Assembly (NCBI GenBank): GCA_026874595.1
Contig: CM049306.1
Coordinates: 32,936,019-33,000,018, forward strand
DNA length: 64,000 nucleotides
DNA from: Sipunculus nudus
Lineage: Eukaryota; Annelida; Sipuncula; Golfingiida; Sipunculidae
Reading direction: 5' to 3'
Below the pieces are notes generated by a model. It saw only the letters and a list, made by a program, of their open reading frames with translations, searched no databases and had not been told where the DNA came from. The position numbers were made by a program, and so were the translations under genes. Below, one piece after another: positions 41,001 to 53,000 of this stretch (its first letter is position 1; each line of letters opens with the position of its first letter).

Positions 41001-44000
41001 ATGTATGGATTACCTTAAAATTTTGAATGCCAATTGATCATGGTTAGTTTAAAAGAGTCAGACAAACCATGCTGCCAGCTGTTATTAAAATTAAATTGAT
41101 AACACATTTTACTTCTATTTTGAGACTTTTAACTCACAGAAATCTTGCTTATTCTCTCAACAGTAGATTCATGGATTGTTCTTCAAATTGGTATGCTGAT
41201 TCAGATACAGACAAGAAGCAGTCTTGCTGAGTTGGTTTGCCATTAGTGCATAGTCTGTATCTGTATTCCACATGCTTAGTCCCCATTTTTTAGCTCAGAT
41301 GACTAAAAGTAAACTGAAGTATAGGAATGGTGCTTTGTTCATAGTCCGTTCAGGTGTCCGGCCAATGTCATATGGTGTCCTAAAAAATGTTATGGCTACA
41401 TATTAAGCCAAGCTATTCATCCAAAACTTTTCATCTTGTACATTTAGCTGACTGGCCAGTATTGGGAAAGCATAAATGAATTTGGGGTGACAAGGTCAAA
41501 GGTACGCTCTTTACACAGCGCTTTACCTATAGGGCTACTTCCTATATTGTAAGGCGCTGTTTGTTATGACCTCATATCCTGAATTGCAACACCAGAGGGG
41601 AGCACTGTATTTTTATGCCCCCGCCACAAAGTGGCTGGGGCATATAGTTTTACCCATGTCCGTCATTCTGTCCTTCCATCCTTCCGTCCTGCCGTCATTC
41701 CGATATCAAACAGTTGTACGGACTTTTTTTCGCAATGCCTGCAGATATTGGCCTGATTTTTGGTGTGTGGGCAGATATAGACCAGTTACAGATAGAGTTC
41801 GCGTTTCGTCCCGGTTGACCTACTTTTGACCGTTTAAGGCTCCTAAACTTAGAAAATTTCATGAAAAATAGAAATTTTCATGACAAATACAAATGTACGG
41901 ACTTTTTTTCGCAATGCCTGCAGATATTGGCCTGATGTTTGGTGTGTAGGCAGATAATGACCAGTTACAGATCAAGTTCCCGTTTTGTCCGGGTTGACCT
42001 ACTTTTGACTGTTTTACCGCTACTAAACTTAGAAAATTTCATGAAAAATAGAAATTTTCATGACAAATACACATGTAGGGACTTTTTTTCGCAATGCCTG
42101 CAGATATTGGCCTGATTTTTTGTGTGTGGACAGATAATGACCAGTTACAGATCGAGTTCGCGTTTTGTCCCATTTGACCTACTTTTGAACATTTTACGCC
42201 TCCTTAACTTAGAAAATTTCATGAAAAATAGAAATATTCATGACAGATACACATGTACGAACTTTTTTTCGCAATGCCTGCAGATATTGGCCTGATTTTT
42301 AGTGTGTTGGCAGATATAGACCAGTTACATATTGAGTTGGCGTTTCGTCCCGGTTGACCTACTTTTGACTGTTTTACGGCTCCTGAACATAGAAAATTTC
42401 ATGAAAAATATGAAATTTCAAGACAAATACACATGTACAGACTTTTTTTCACAATGCCTGCAGATATTTGCCTGATTTTTGGTGTGTTGCTTGATAATGA
42501 CCTGTTACAGATCAAGATTGCATTTTGCCCTTGTTGACCTACTTTTGACCATACAACACCTCCTAAACCTAAAAAATTTTTCAAAATTTTACAAATGTTT
42601 CTAATTTGCCCCAGGAGGGGGCATTCGTGTCGTTCTGGCACATCTAGTTGTCCAATCAAATGAGACCTTGTGCTGGAAGACAAAGCCAAGCGAGGAATAC
42701 ACAGAGCCAATCATATTCATTTCTTTTTGAGTGACAGCTCATCCCCCAGCGTAACCGTCTGGACAGGCCACAGGCTCAGAGAGAATTGCCCCTGACGTGG
42801 TTTGCTTAGGGCCTTGGGCACAAGGGATGCTCGGCCGGTGAGCTGTAATTCAAACGAAACGTAACAACAAAGGCTGCATGCACACCTCGCTGGCTGGTTT
42901 CAGTTCTGCAGACAACAGATACATGGCTACGCTAACACAGTCATAATGTCATAATCGAATCGGTCGATGATGCAAGAATGCAGAGGGAGCAATTTAAATT
43001 CAACTGGAAACTCATCAAGCAGCTCTTGAAGCGCGGCATTGGGCGGAGCCAGGATGCCTGTCGAGTGTTTGTTTATTGGCATCTGATTGGCTGCTTGTCA
43101 CATCGTACGCACGTTTATTTCAGTGGATATCATTAACGGTCAAAGCTGGCAGCGTGAAAATCAGTTGCTTCTTTAGAAGCACAAGATTTCCGCTGCCTCG
43201 GGAGCGTAGGTCAAAGGTCAAGGTCACAGGGGTCATCTGTTCCTAAATTAGTTTCCAGATGATAACTCCAGATTAGTTCAACATATTAATTTCAAAACTT
43301 AACTTTTATATGGCTCACCACTAAAGTAAGAACCAAAGGTCAATGTCACAGGACCCATTTCTTTTAAAAGAATGTGTATGCATTTCAAGCCAGACTTTTC
43401 ATACCAAACTTTCCATCTTTCACACATGGCTAACTTGCCCAAAGTGAGGAAATCTGTAGTTTTGAGTTTATTACGTCAGAGGTCAAGTTTACTGGACCCA
43501 CTTTTTTTAAAAGATTGTTACAATAACCTTAATGCTGCAAGTCCAAGGATAATAAGTTCTCAGATTTTATGGTCACAAGGTGATTGTTTAAGGTCACAGG
43601 ATTGTCATTTTGAAAAATGTCTTTAAAAATATAGACAAATTCAGCTGAGCGTTGAGACCCATGGGTCCTTTGTTAACTGGGTCTTTCCATTCATGCATAT
43701 TTATTGTCTGTGTGCATAGTCAGTAAGCATATAGTCTATTTGCACATTTCTAGGAGTGATTTTTTGCTCATTACACTTACTATAACGGTCACCTTATCAT
43801 TTTCAGTTTTTAGCATGGTTCACTGTTGAGGCACTGCAGTATGAAAATTCTTTATTCAACCAGTCTTAATGTAATTTGTGGAAGTAATAATTAAACTGGT
43901 AATAAAGTTATTTCTGGGATCATTCATATTAGAGTTTTGTTGTTTTGTCCTTGGCTATCATACATAAAGAATATTTCCAAATGTTTGTAATTTTGCTGAA

Positions 44001-47000
44001 ATCGTTTTAAAATAAGCAATATCATAGAAATTTATTTAACCCAGGTTTTATTGCTTATATATAAATTTACAATAACTTTACTGTGAAATAGCTTTAAAAA
44101 AAACTATCAAAATTGGGTAGGGACTATGCATACATACTTGTGGAAAATAAACTGCATGTACAGATACAGATTATGCATGCAGACTATGAATACAGACTAC
44201 ACACTTGTGGAAAATCATTCTTAGCGTATAAGCAAAGCATACATAAATTTTGGATTTGACAATCAAATTGAAATAATCGCCATTAATTAGACATATATTA
44301 CTGAAATTTGCACAATTTTACCCTCATTATTCAAAAGGGATATTTAAGAGTGTGACCTAACCTTCATGAAATTTCACCAGGATTAGTCCATTTTGAGCAC
44401 AAGTTCTTTAAAAAGCATCGATCAGGTTCATAATTGATCTGTGTTAATTTGAAAATATATTTATAATATTCAGTAAAACCTTGAAAGTTGGAACAGAAAA
44501 CTTTGACAAGTACATCTGAGGTTCAACAAAGCGGGATTGCTTTGCTTTGTACACTAAACTTTGCAAGGAATTTCAGGACAAGCAGAGTGTTCAGTTAAAG
44601 CAACTTTCACACAGCTACGTAAATGCTGCTCTTCATCAATTTTCTTTCATTTTAAAACAAAAGCATGATCATGTGACTTCTGACATCACAGGACGTGGTG
44701 TATCAAAAGGCCAAGGAGGTCAACACAAGTGGTGATGGCTGGGAGGACTCCACCAATTTCCAACAGAGGGTCAACTTCAATATGTCCAGTGTGCACATCC
44801 CAGTGGAAATATTTGATGGGGGTAAGTGGAAGGACCAGATTACTCTGGGAGGTTGTGAATTAAGAACTCAGCCGTGGAAGGGTGTGATTATCAAGGTCAG
44901 CCCTAACCCTTGGTGGGCGCTCATAGGCTTAATGGGAAGGCTGTGCCCCCAGCTGTGTTACTCACAAGCAAGTTGGTCCGTGGGAATTTCCTCAGGGACC
45001 CAGCAATGTTTATGATTAAAGACCAAGGACCCACAGGTGTGGTAGACACCTAACTTTGTTGACAACAGGATACAAAATAACATAATAGGAAAAGAGTGCT
45101 ATGTACCACTCTGTCATGTAGTCCCAAACCAAAATGGAGCTCTACTGGTGTACATATTTTGATTAAGAATGATTTAAGATAACATAAAACAATGGAGGCG
45201 GTTACCTCCATAAAGATAATACTGTATTCAACATAATAGAGAACCTCCTGTTATACGTGCCCCCCTGGATATGGGGGGGGGGGAATATGGGGATGGGGCA
45301 CGTCCTTGTCAAAATATATGAAAGCAGTAAGATGAAGTACCAGCCGGGCAGGGATGACATTAAAGGGGCCTAATCACCTATAAAGCATGTTGTATTGATA
45401 CTAAAAATAGGGTCTTCTCTTTGAAATAAATTGGTACCTGCCAAAATATTGCTCTAAAACTGTTTGCTTACTCCTGTACAGGAGTGTTAAAAAAAGTGGG
45501 AATTACAGGCGTCATCATAAATTCAGCGTGTGGGACTCAGTGTATCACCTGGGCCACAACACCTGTCCAGCAGGAGATGCTCCAACTGATCTGGCCCTAA
45601 AAATGTAATGAATGTTCCCGCTGGCTGAAACATTGCATGTTGCAGTGGCTCAGGAATCAGATACACTGTGTGTGTCATTTCAGGTGAGGCCGCTGGATCT
45701 ATCGTACAGATCTGTTGCAACAGGTTCACCAATGAATTTACATTTGGCTCATGGATCCCAAGTTTATGCAGCAGAGATATATCAGAGAACATAAGGGTCC
45801 ATGTGTATGTATGGACCAGTTTTGGCTATTCCTTTTTTGGGATCTTTTGCCCATGTGCAAAATCAGACCTCCTGCCTTGTTATGGTAAACAGACAAATGT
45901 GGACTCTGTTCACTCACATGCAGAACCATAACAAGGTGTTAAACAGCCATATGGGAGGTGCTGAGACTTTATTCTTGGATGATTTTGCTGGGAAACTTTT
46001 GCATAAAGCAACACTGAACTTATAGCTAATGTGAAATAATAGGCATATTATTGCTCTTGATTATGTCTCTTTAACATTTAAGTACTTTGCTCAGCAGAAA
46101 TAAAAATTCCAGAAAAAGACTGGCTTCTATGGCTCAGGGGTAGAGCACAGGACCCAAAGCTGGGAGATTGTGAGTTTGATTCTCAGCCGAGGCAGTCAGA
46201 ATATTCACCATCAGCCCTCACCCAAGGTGAGCCCTGTGCACACTTATTGGAAAGGCTGTGCCCAAGGTGAAGCAGCATTTCCATGTGTGCGTATGTGCGT
46301 ATTTGCATGAAAAAATAGGTGTGTTTCCATGTGCGCATATATGCGTGAACTGGCAGACGTATATATTTGTACAGTGGATCAAGCAGGCCTTGCACAAAAA
46401 GATGGTGAAATGACGTCATTTTACCCTGAATCCCTGAGTTCACGCAGACCCTATGCGTGAAAATCGCTCCTGAAGTGACTTTTATTTACGCTGATGGACA
46501 CATGGAAACACCCCAGTTACAAAACCATATGAGACCATTGACACCAGGACTAAAATGAGAGGAAGCAGGTGATACCCTGTCATGTAGTCTGAAACTGAAT
46601 CCTGTGAATATTACCTTGATTTTTAAAAGGTAAAAACCTGTGAAATTCAAAGTAAATTTGATAGCTTGTCAACTATAACTATTCATGTGGACAGTTCCAC
46701 TGGAGATTATGGAACATGTTTCTCTGACATATTTGTTTTCAGAGAATGGAATACTCAATGGACTACAGTGGTCTGGAGGACTGGATGAGGTATGGAGTGA
46801 GAACTACAAAGAAGATAAGAATCTCCTGTGGCAGTATTTTGGTAGTCAGAAAGGATTCTTGAGGAGTTACCCAGGTATGTCAGATGTATAACAGATCAAT
46901 ACAGGGGTGATCACATGGAACATCTGTGTGATCTCTGGTTAGTGACATCAGAAAAAACTAATACATTGATTATAAAAAAACTATTTACATGCATAACATC

Positions 47001-50000
47001 CTCATTAAATGTATAGAGTCCATGTTAGTTATATATTAACATTTTCAGTGTTTCTAACTCTCATTGTTTGATCATCAAAATTTGAAATCTATAAAATTTA
47101 TGATTAAATCTTGTTCATGTTAAATATTTTATCATAATTAATTAACATATATATATATATATATATTTATAAAATAATACTTTTTCCATAGCTATAATCT
47201 GTTACTGTTTTCAACATGGCCACAAAATGTTAGTTTAATATTGTTTGACCTCAAAAATTATCATAACAATTCAAGAAAGTTTACTGGCAACAGTAACACA
47301 CCTGGCAGGCTGCATGTAGCCTACAGGCCATACTTTGCCCACCCCTGGGTTACCCCTCTTGTAAACAATATAAGGCTATATACAACTTTATACAGCAGAT
47401 GCAACATGCTTTGGTCCATTTAAATTCAAGTTCAAATTTCACACAGCAGCCTCGGTGATCAGTCAGCATCAGTCTGTCTGTCTGTCTGTTAGGCTGCAAC
47501 GTTTGACACCATTGGACCTATGAATCTGAAATTTGGCATACTGTTAGATGTCCCCAAGATCTCATAACAGACTTGAACCAAAAATTAGGTCACTGTGACT
47601 TCGTTCCTTCAAGATATTAAGAAAACCTCCACATTCCATTAAAAACATATTGTTACACTTCAAGACTGACTAATTATATCAAAACCACTAGTGTTGTTTT
47701 GTTCATATAAGGCATGTTTCCTATGGACATGCCAGAAATTATGTCAATATTGCCTGATTTGTAGGAGTCATTGGCCAGGACATAATGCATATTGTCAAAA
47801 TATCAAGAAAGATATTTACCCATGTTATATGGTAACTGTTGAAGCTAGGAAACCTTTACCAGCATGTAACTGTGTCTACTTGAGATTTAATTGTATTCAA
47901 GGAAACAGGTCAAAATTTTGTATTTTTAGCTCAGTCATCTGAGTTATAGTGGTGGTCTGTTGTCTGGCCAGCTGTCTGGGCGTCTGTTTGTTAACAGGAC
48001 ACATTTTGAAACTGTTGGACCTGCGTATCCAAAATTCAACATACAGTTAGGGGTTCCCAACTTCTCCTAATTTTTAAAATCCACCCATATTTAAAAAGGT
48101 CAGAGATTTTTGGATTATTTATGAATTTTTTTATACAAAGTCAGAGGTCACCCAACCAAAAGAGGTGGCACCATGGTGGATTACCAAAAATCTTATGGAT
48201 TTTCATGATACTCCTTAAGCGTATTTACCAATAGAGTTCCTCACCTGAATTACATTATCATCAAAATCCATGCATACTTAATGAGGTCATAGGTCACCAG
48301 ATACACAAGGGGCACATAATGCACATTTGCAGTGTTTTTGTTATGAGTTGTTTTATACAAAATTGTTACATTTCACTTGCAACACTATTTCTCAAATGGG
48401 ATCCACTTCTTATTATGATAGTAGGAGCATCCTTTAAGTCTGTCTCCATATTGGAAGCAGATTAGGTTCTCTGAATAAGCCTCCACAAAGTGTTTTAGGT
48501 CAGTTCTGTGACTGTTAGGGCATGTATGTGTGATGGTGTTTGTACACATTTCTCACATTCCAGTTTTGGGGGGGGGGATATAATCCTCTGGACATTTTCT
48601 AGTTTGATGGTCCGAAGTTTCCTTTCATATAACTCTTAGCCTGTCATATATTCAACAAACCTGTAAGCTTGTGCAATGAAGTGGCCTCATCCATAGTCTG
48701 TCGTCCATGGTCAGTCATGTGTATGTCAACCCATACTCTCTCAAAAAAGGCAGGAGCTAGCATCACCAAATTTTATGCAAAACATCAGCCATCTGAAAAA
48801 CCCTATGTTTTTATGCCTTTGTTTTAGCCAAGCTGAGTTTAAGTCATCTGAGCTGTAGTGATAGTCCTTTGTCTGTCATCTGGGCATTACCAGGGCATGT
48901 TTTAAAACAGTCCTTTGAATCCATAATTTGACATAGAGTTAGATGTCCCTAAGTTATCCTTCCAAACCTGAAACTGGGTCACTGCAACTTTGTACCTAGA
49001 GAAATTAAGCAAAAACCTCTGTTTTCCAGTAAAAACCTGGCTCTACTTTCTGAAGGGCTTTCATATATCAATTCAATTTAAATCCCTGTGTCAGTGTGGC
49101 AAGGACAAACCTTTTCTTATCAATTATTTAACTATGTGCACATCTAAATCTGATGTATAAAAGATTAATTCAACTAAAAAAAAAGCATTGTAATGTTCTT
49201 TATTGAGTGTATATTGCCATCATAATGACTTGATCACCAATGATCATGGCAGCCAGTTCGACCAATGTAATAATGTTGATTGTCCATAAATTATCCTTGG
49301 CAGCCCTAAGGTTACTGAAAAAACTTGTACCCTCATATAAGACGACCCCCTTCTTGGCCAAATGTTTTTATGATAAAATTTATCGTCTTGTACACGAGTA
49401 AATATGGTACATTCAGTTTTATTTTCACATGATAGATAGATAAGGCTTCAAGCTAATATAATCTGAAAATTTGAAAGGAATTGGTCAAAAGGAGTAGCTT
49501 TTAAACAAGTTTTCATACACCATGTCTAGTGTTATGTACATCAAACCAACCTGGTACAGTGGTTTGCACATATGTGATTCAGCCCATAACTCTGATCACT
49601 GTTAGGTTAATGTTCACAGCTTGTACACATAAGGATTAAATCTTATATAATCTGCAATTTGAAAGCAGTTGGTCAAAAACTCTAGCTTTTATTTCAAGTT
49701 TTCATTGTTGACATCAGGCCAGCCCAGTACAGTGGTTTTCAGAGAGAGAGAGAGCAGCCCTTGTCTCCACAACCTATTACATAATTCACTTGACTCCTAT
49801 AGCTCCCTTTGCCCAGGTTCCCCTCAGTTGCACATTTTTGCCTGTAAGCACAATTGATTTAATTTCATAAAATTTAAGCTTTTAAGGTCTTATCCAAGTT
49901 TTTAGAAAATGATGTCATAAAAATAACTGCTGTTTACATCAGGCATAGGCTATGCCATAGGTGATATGCCCATCTGAGGCTGATTATGTTACAATTGACA

Positions 50001-53000
50001 GGTCGAATAAACAATTACTGTGGTTTGCTTGTTATTCTCAGAGGTTTCAAATTCGCGATATTCGCAGTAAGGGAAAACCGCAAAATTGAAACCAAGCAGA
50101 TATGAAACCTTGCTGTCATGGGAAAATTCTTGACCAAAGCATTTTTATGACACCTGCACTTACTGGAGAGCTGTGGGGAAGGGCCTTCTGAAGTTCCGGT
50201 AATTAACTCTCAGAGCGGGGAAACCCCTGTTAATTAGTTTACCCAAAACATTAATGGACTGTGAGCATGATTAATGAGCCGATACAAGCAGTTAACTTTG
50301 TGTAATAGAGAACTGATACCTATTTTGGTGTTTCATTAAAATATTAACATATGTCCCATTGTGAAAATGGAACCTAGTGAAATTATGAAAATTGCTTGAG
50401 TGCGAAAATTGAGCCCAATAAATATTAAGCCAACCACAGTATTCTCAATGTATAAAAAAATGATCTTATAACTACAATGTTAAATTCAATTTTTCCTCAG
50501 ATTGTTGAAAATTTTGGAATTTTTTTAAAACAAAAAAATTTTTTAGGATTTGAATCTGAAGCTCTACATATTGCAAAATTATGTTGTTAATTCATTTTTT
50601 AATATTCAAAAATGATTAAATATTAGGATCTAATATAAGTGCTCATTGACATGTTTGATTATAAAAAAAGGTGTAAATGTTTAATTGTATTTCATTTTTA
50701 TCTTTTTAAGTTGGCAAGACCTTGTAATGAATACCACTGGTACACTCAATTCATCAGGAATATTGGGCAAACTCTCATGGAATTTAATTTTTAGCTCACT
50801 TGGCCATATATTTAGCTGTTGAGAACTTTTACATCCACACATTTCTTTTGTTTTTGAAATTAATCTTTCATATAAGTATTATAACACTTAGACCCATTAC
50901 TGTTTTTTTATTATCCCTTCATTAAATGGTTTCAGGCCACAAGTTTCTAATATAACACATTTCAGATGCAGTGTATACCTAACTTGCTCATCAAATTATT
51001 TTTATGCTCATTTGAAAATGGAAAATTTGAATTTTTACAGCATTTTATTTTATTTAATAAATTATTAACTGTGTATTACAATGCTTCACCTCATGTCCAT
51101 TATTTTATAATTTACAGGGTTTCATAAGTTCCCAGTGGATATATTTACATGCTTATTACAATAGCTAAGTTGATATATTCAAACTTTTACAAATACATGC
51201 ATGTCATCATGTAGTCCATAAAAGTGCACAGTCATCAGAACCACCCGAATTTTATACCAATATTCTCAGTATCAATTTCAGCTGAGTGCCGAGACCCACA
51301 GTTCTTAGTTTGCTCTCTGCATTTATTTAAATTTTATAGGGGAAAAGCTAAAAAATGTTTAAAAATTCTTCTCTGATATTTTTACTAGCCAAATTGTCCA
51401 ATATTTCACAGAGATTATACCAGGAATAATCTCTCTCAAGATTGTTAGAATGGTCACAGTTTGTTGATTTTTGGTAAGTTACAGAATGTTGAGCTAAGTC
51501 ATTTGGCGAAAAAAGATTCTAAAGTTACAATCTCTGAAACAGCTGGATATGTCCTTGCTGAAGTATGATTATGGATCACCTACCCAGCCTTGAAATGGGT
51601 TCATTCGATCAAGACCAGACTCTCATTATAGTTCTATATGCTTACCATTGCTATATGTCAGGACCATTTCTATTTCTTTAAAACAAAAACAGTCTTCCTT
51701 GCAGAAATGCCTCTCTGTAAAAAGACAACGAACATTCTGTAATGTATGTATTAGTGGCAACTTTGTTATGGGGTGTAATATGCATACAGATTGGATTCTT
51801 GATATAGCTGGTTTCTTGTATTGTTGAAGCCATCAGAGATAAAGCCACAAAAGTTATAGCTTTGTGATTCTTGGTTTTTGTAGCAAAAAAATGGCAACAA
51901 AGAGGCCCTGTGGACCTTTATGATGTAAGAAGGAGACCCTGGTAAGAATCTTCTTTTACTTGATGCTTAATTTTAAGGCCAAAATAAAATCAATTGTTCT
52001 TTAAATTTTGGACCAATACTGTAGAGCATATTTTCTTTTGTGTAGTGAAAAACTGGTTGAGACAAAAAGTTTTCTGGAAGGACATGAATTTATGCTTCAT
52101 TTCTTGAAATTATGTATTTGATCAACGTAAATTGTATGAATGATATGCAGTAAGAGCAATAATATGCAGTGTAAGGGAGAACTTGTTGCTCAGTCACACA
52201 CACTCACACACACATGACAGCTCCTGAACATAGAAAATGTCATGAAAAATAGAAATTTTCATAATAATTGCATGTGTACAGACTTTTTAGCTCAGCTGAC
52301 TATAAGTCATCTGAGCTATAGTCGTGGTCCATTGTCCGTCGTCCGTCCGTCTGTCTGTCCGTCCGTAGATGTGGCACGTTTTGAAACCGTAAGACCTAGG
52401 AATCCAAAATCCGGCATAATGTTAGATGTCCCCAAGATCTCCTACCAAGCCGAAAACTGGGTCTTTTCGACTTCGTTCCTTTGAGAAATTAAGGAAAAAC
52501 CTCAATTTTTCATTAAAAACCTATTTTCACACTTCAGGACTGCCTTATATCAAAACCACTACTCTTTTTTTCCTCATATTTACCATAAATATTCCTCTAT
52601 ATAGTTCCTATGTACATTCAAGAAAATTTGTCTGTATTATATAATTTAAAAAAGTTATGGACCCAAACATAATGCATTTTGTAAAAAATCAGGAAAGATA
52701 TTTGATCACTTAACACAAAACATGTTAAAGCTATGGACCTTTTTTCCAGTAATATAACTTTAATTAATCAAAATTAAATTGTATACCCAAAATTAGATGA
52801 AAATCTTTTGAATTTTTTAAAATATTAATAAAAATAAAAAATTGGTACCTTAAATTTTGCCCAACTTTGACCATGGCACGTTTTTTTCCTGTAAGTACTG
52901 TGGATTTAATTTTCACAGCATGTTTTTGTTAGCATTTCAACTGTTAACACCAAAAATTTGAAACCAGTTGATCAAAAACTGTAGATTTTATTCAAGTTTT

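Larger units (their letters stand above)
41504..43207. mobile_element. Insertion with 11-bp duplication and ACGCTC/GAGCGT ends, carrying a nested family C copy
   Basis: AGGTCAAAGGT is present at 41493-41503 and again at 43208-43218, and the enclosing repeat unit reads on across it. The inserted DNA starts ACGCTCTTTACACAGCGC. Its reverse complement from the other end starts ACGCTCCCGAGGCAGCGG, so the ends are inverted repeats (ACGCTC, 6 bases, then CAGCG). A hairpin ACAGCGC...GCGCTGT is near the left end. Without the nested family C element (41611-42647) it is about 670 bp. No transposase is present. Because the host unit is itself repetitive, the true target duplication could be shorter than 11. 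Confidence 0.65.
41292..43672 (+). repeat. Family A repeat copy A6, with two nested insertions
   Basis: The degenerate head AGCTCAGATGACTAAAAG is followed by a GGTCAAAGGT unit at 41493, which is cut by an insertion (41504-43207). The unit resumes at 43208 with AGGTCAAAGGTCAAGGTCA, and further units of that type follow. The tail is CAGCTGAGCGTTGAGACCCATGGGTCC, ending about 43672. The interior is of the same type as in copy A2. Confidence 0.7.

Noticed and set aside
46122-46193. Functional tRNA gene
   Set aside because: The A- and B-box-like sequences are there, but the acceptor stem does not pair convincingly, and the following sequence is shared with another dispersed copy, so it is a SINE.
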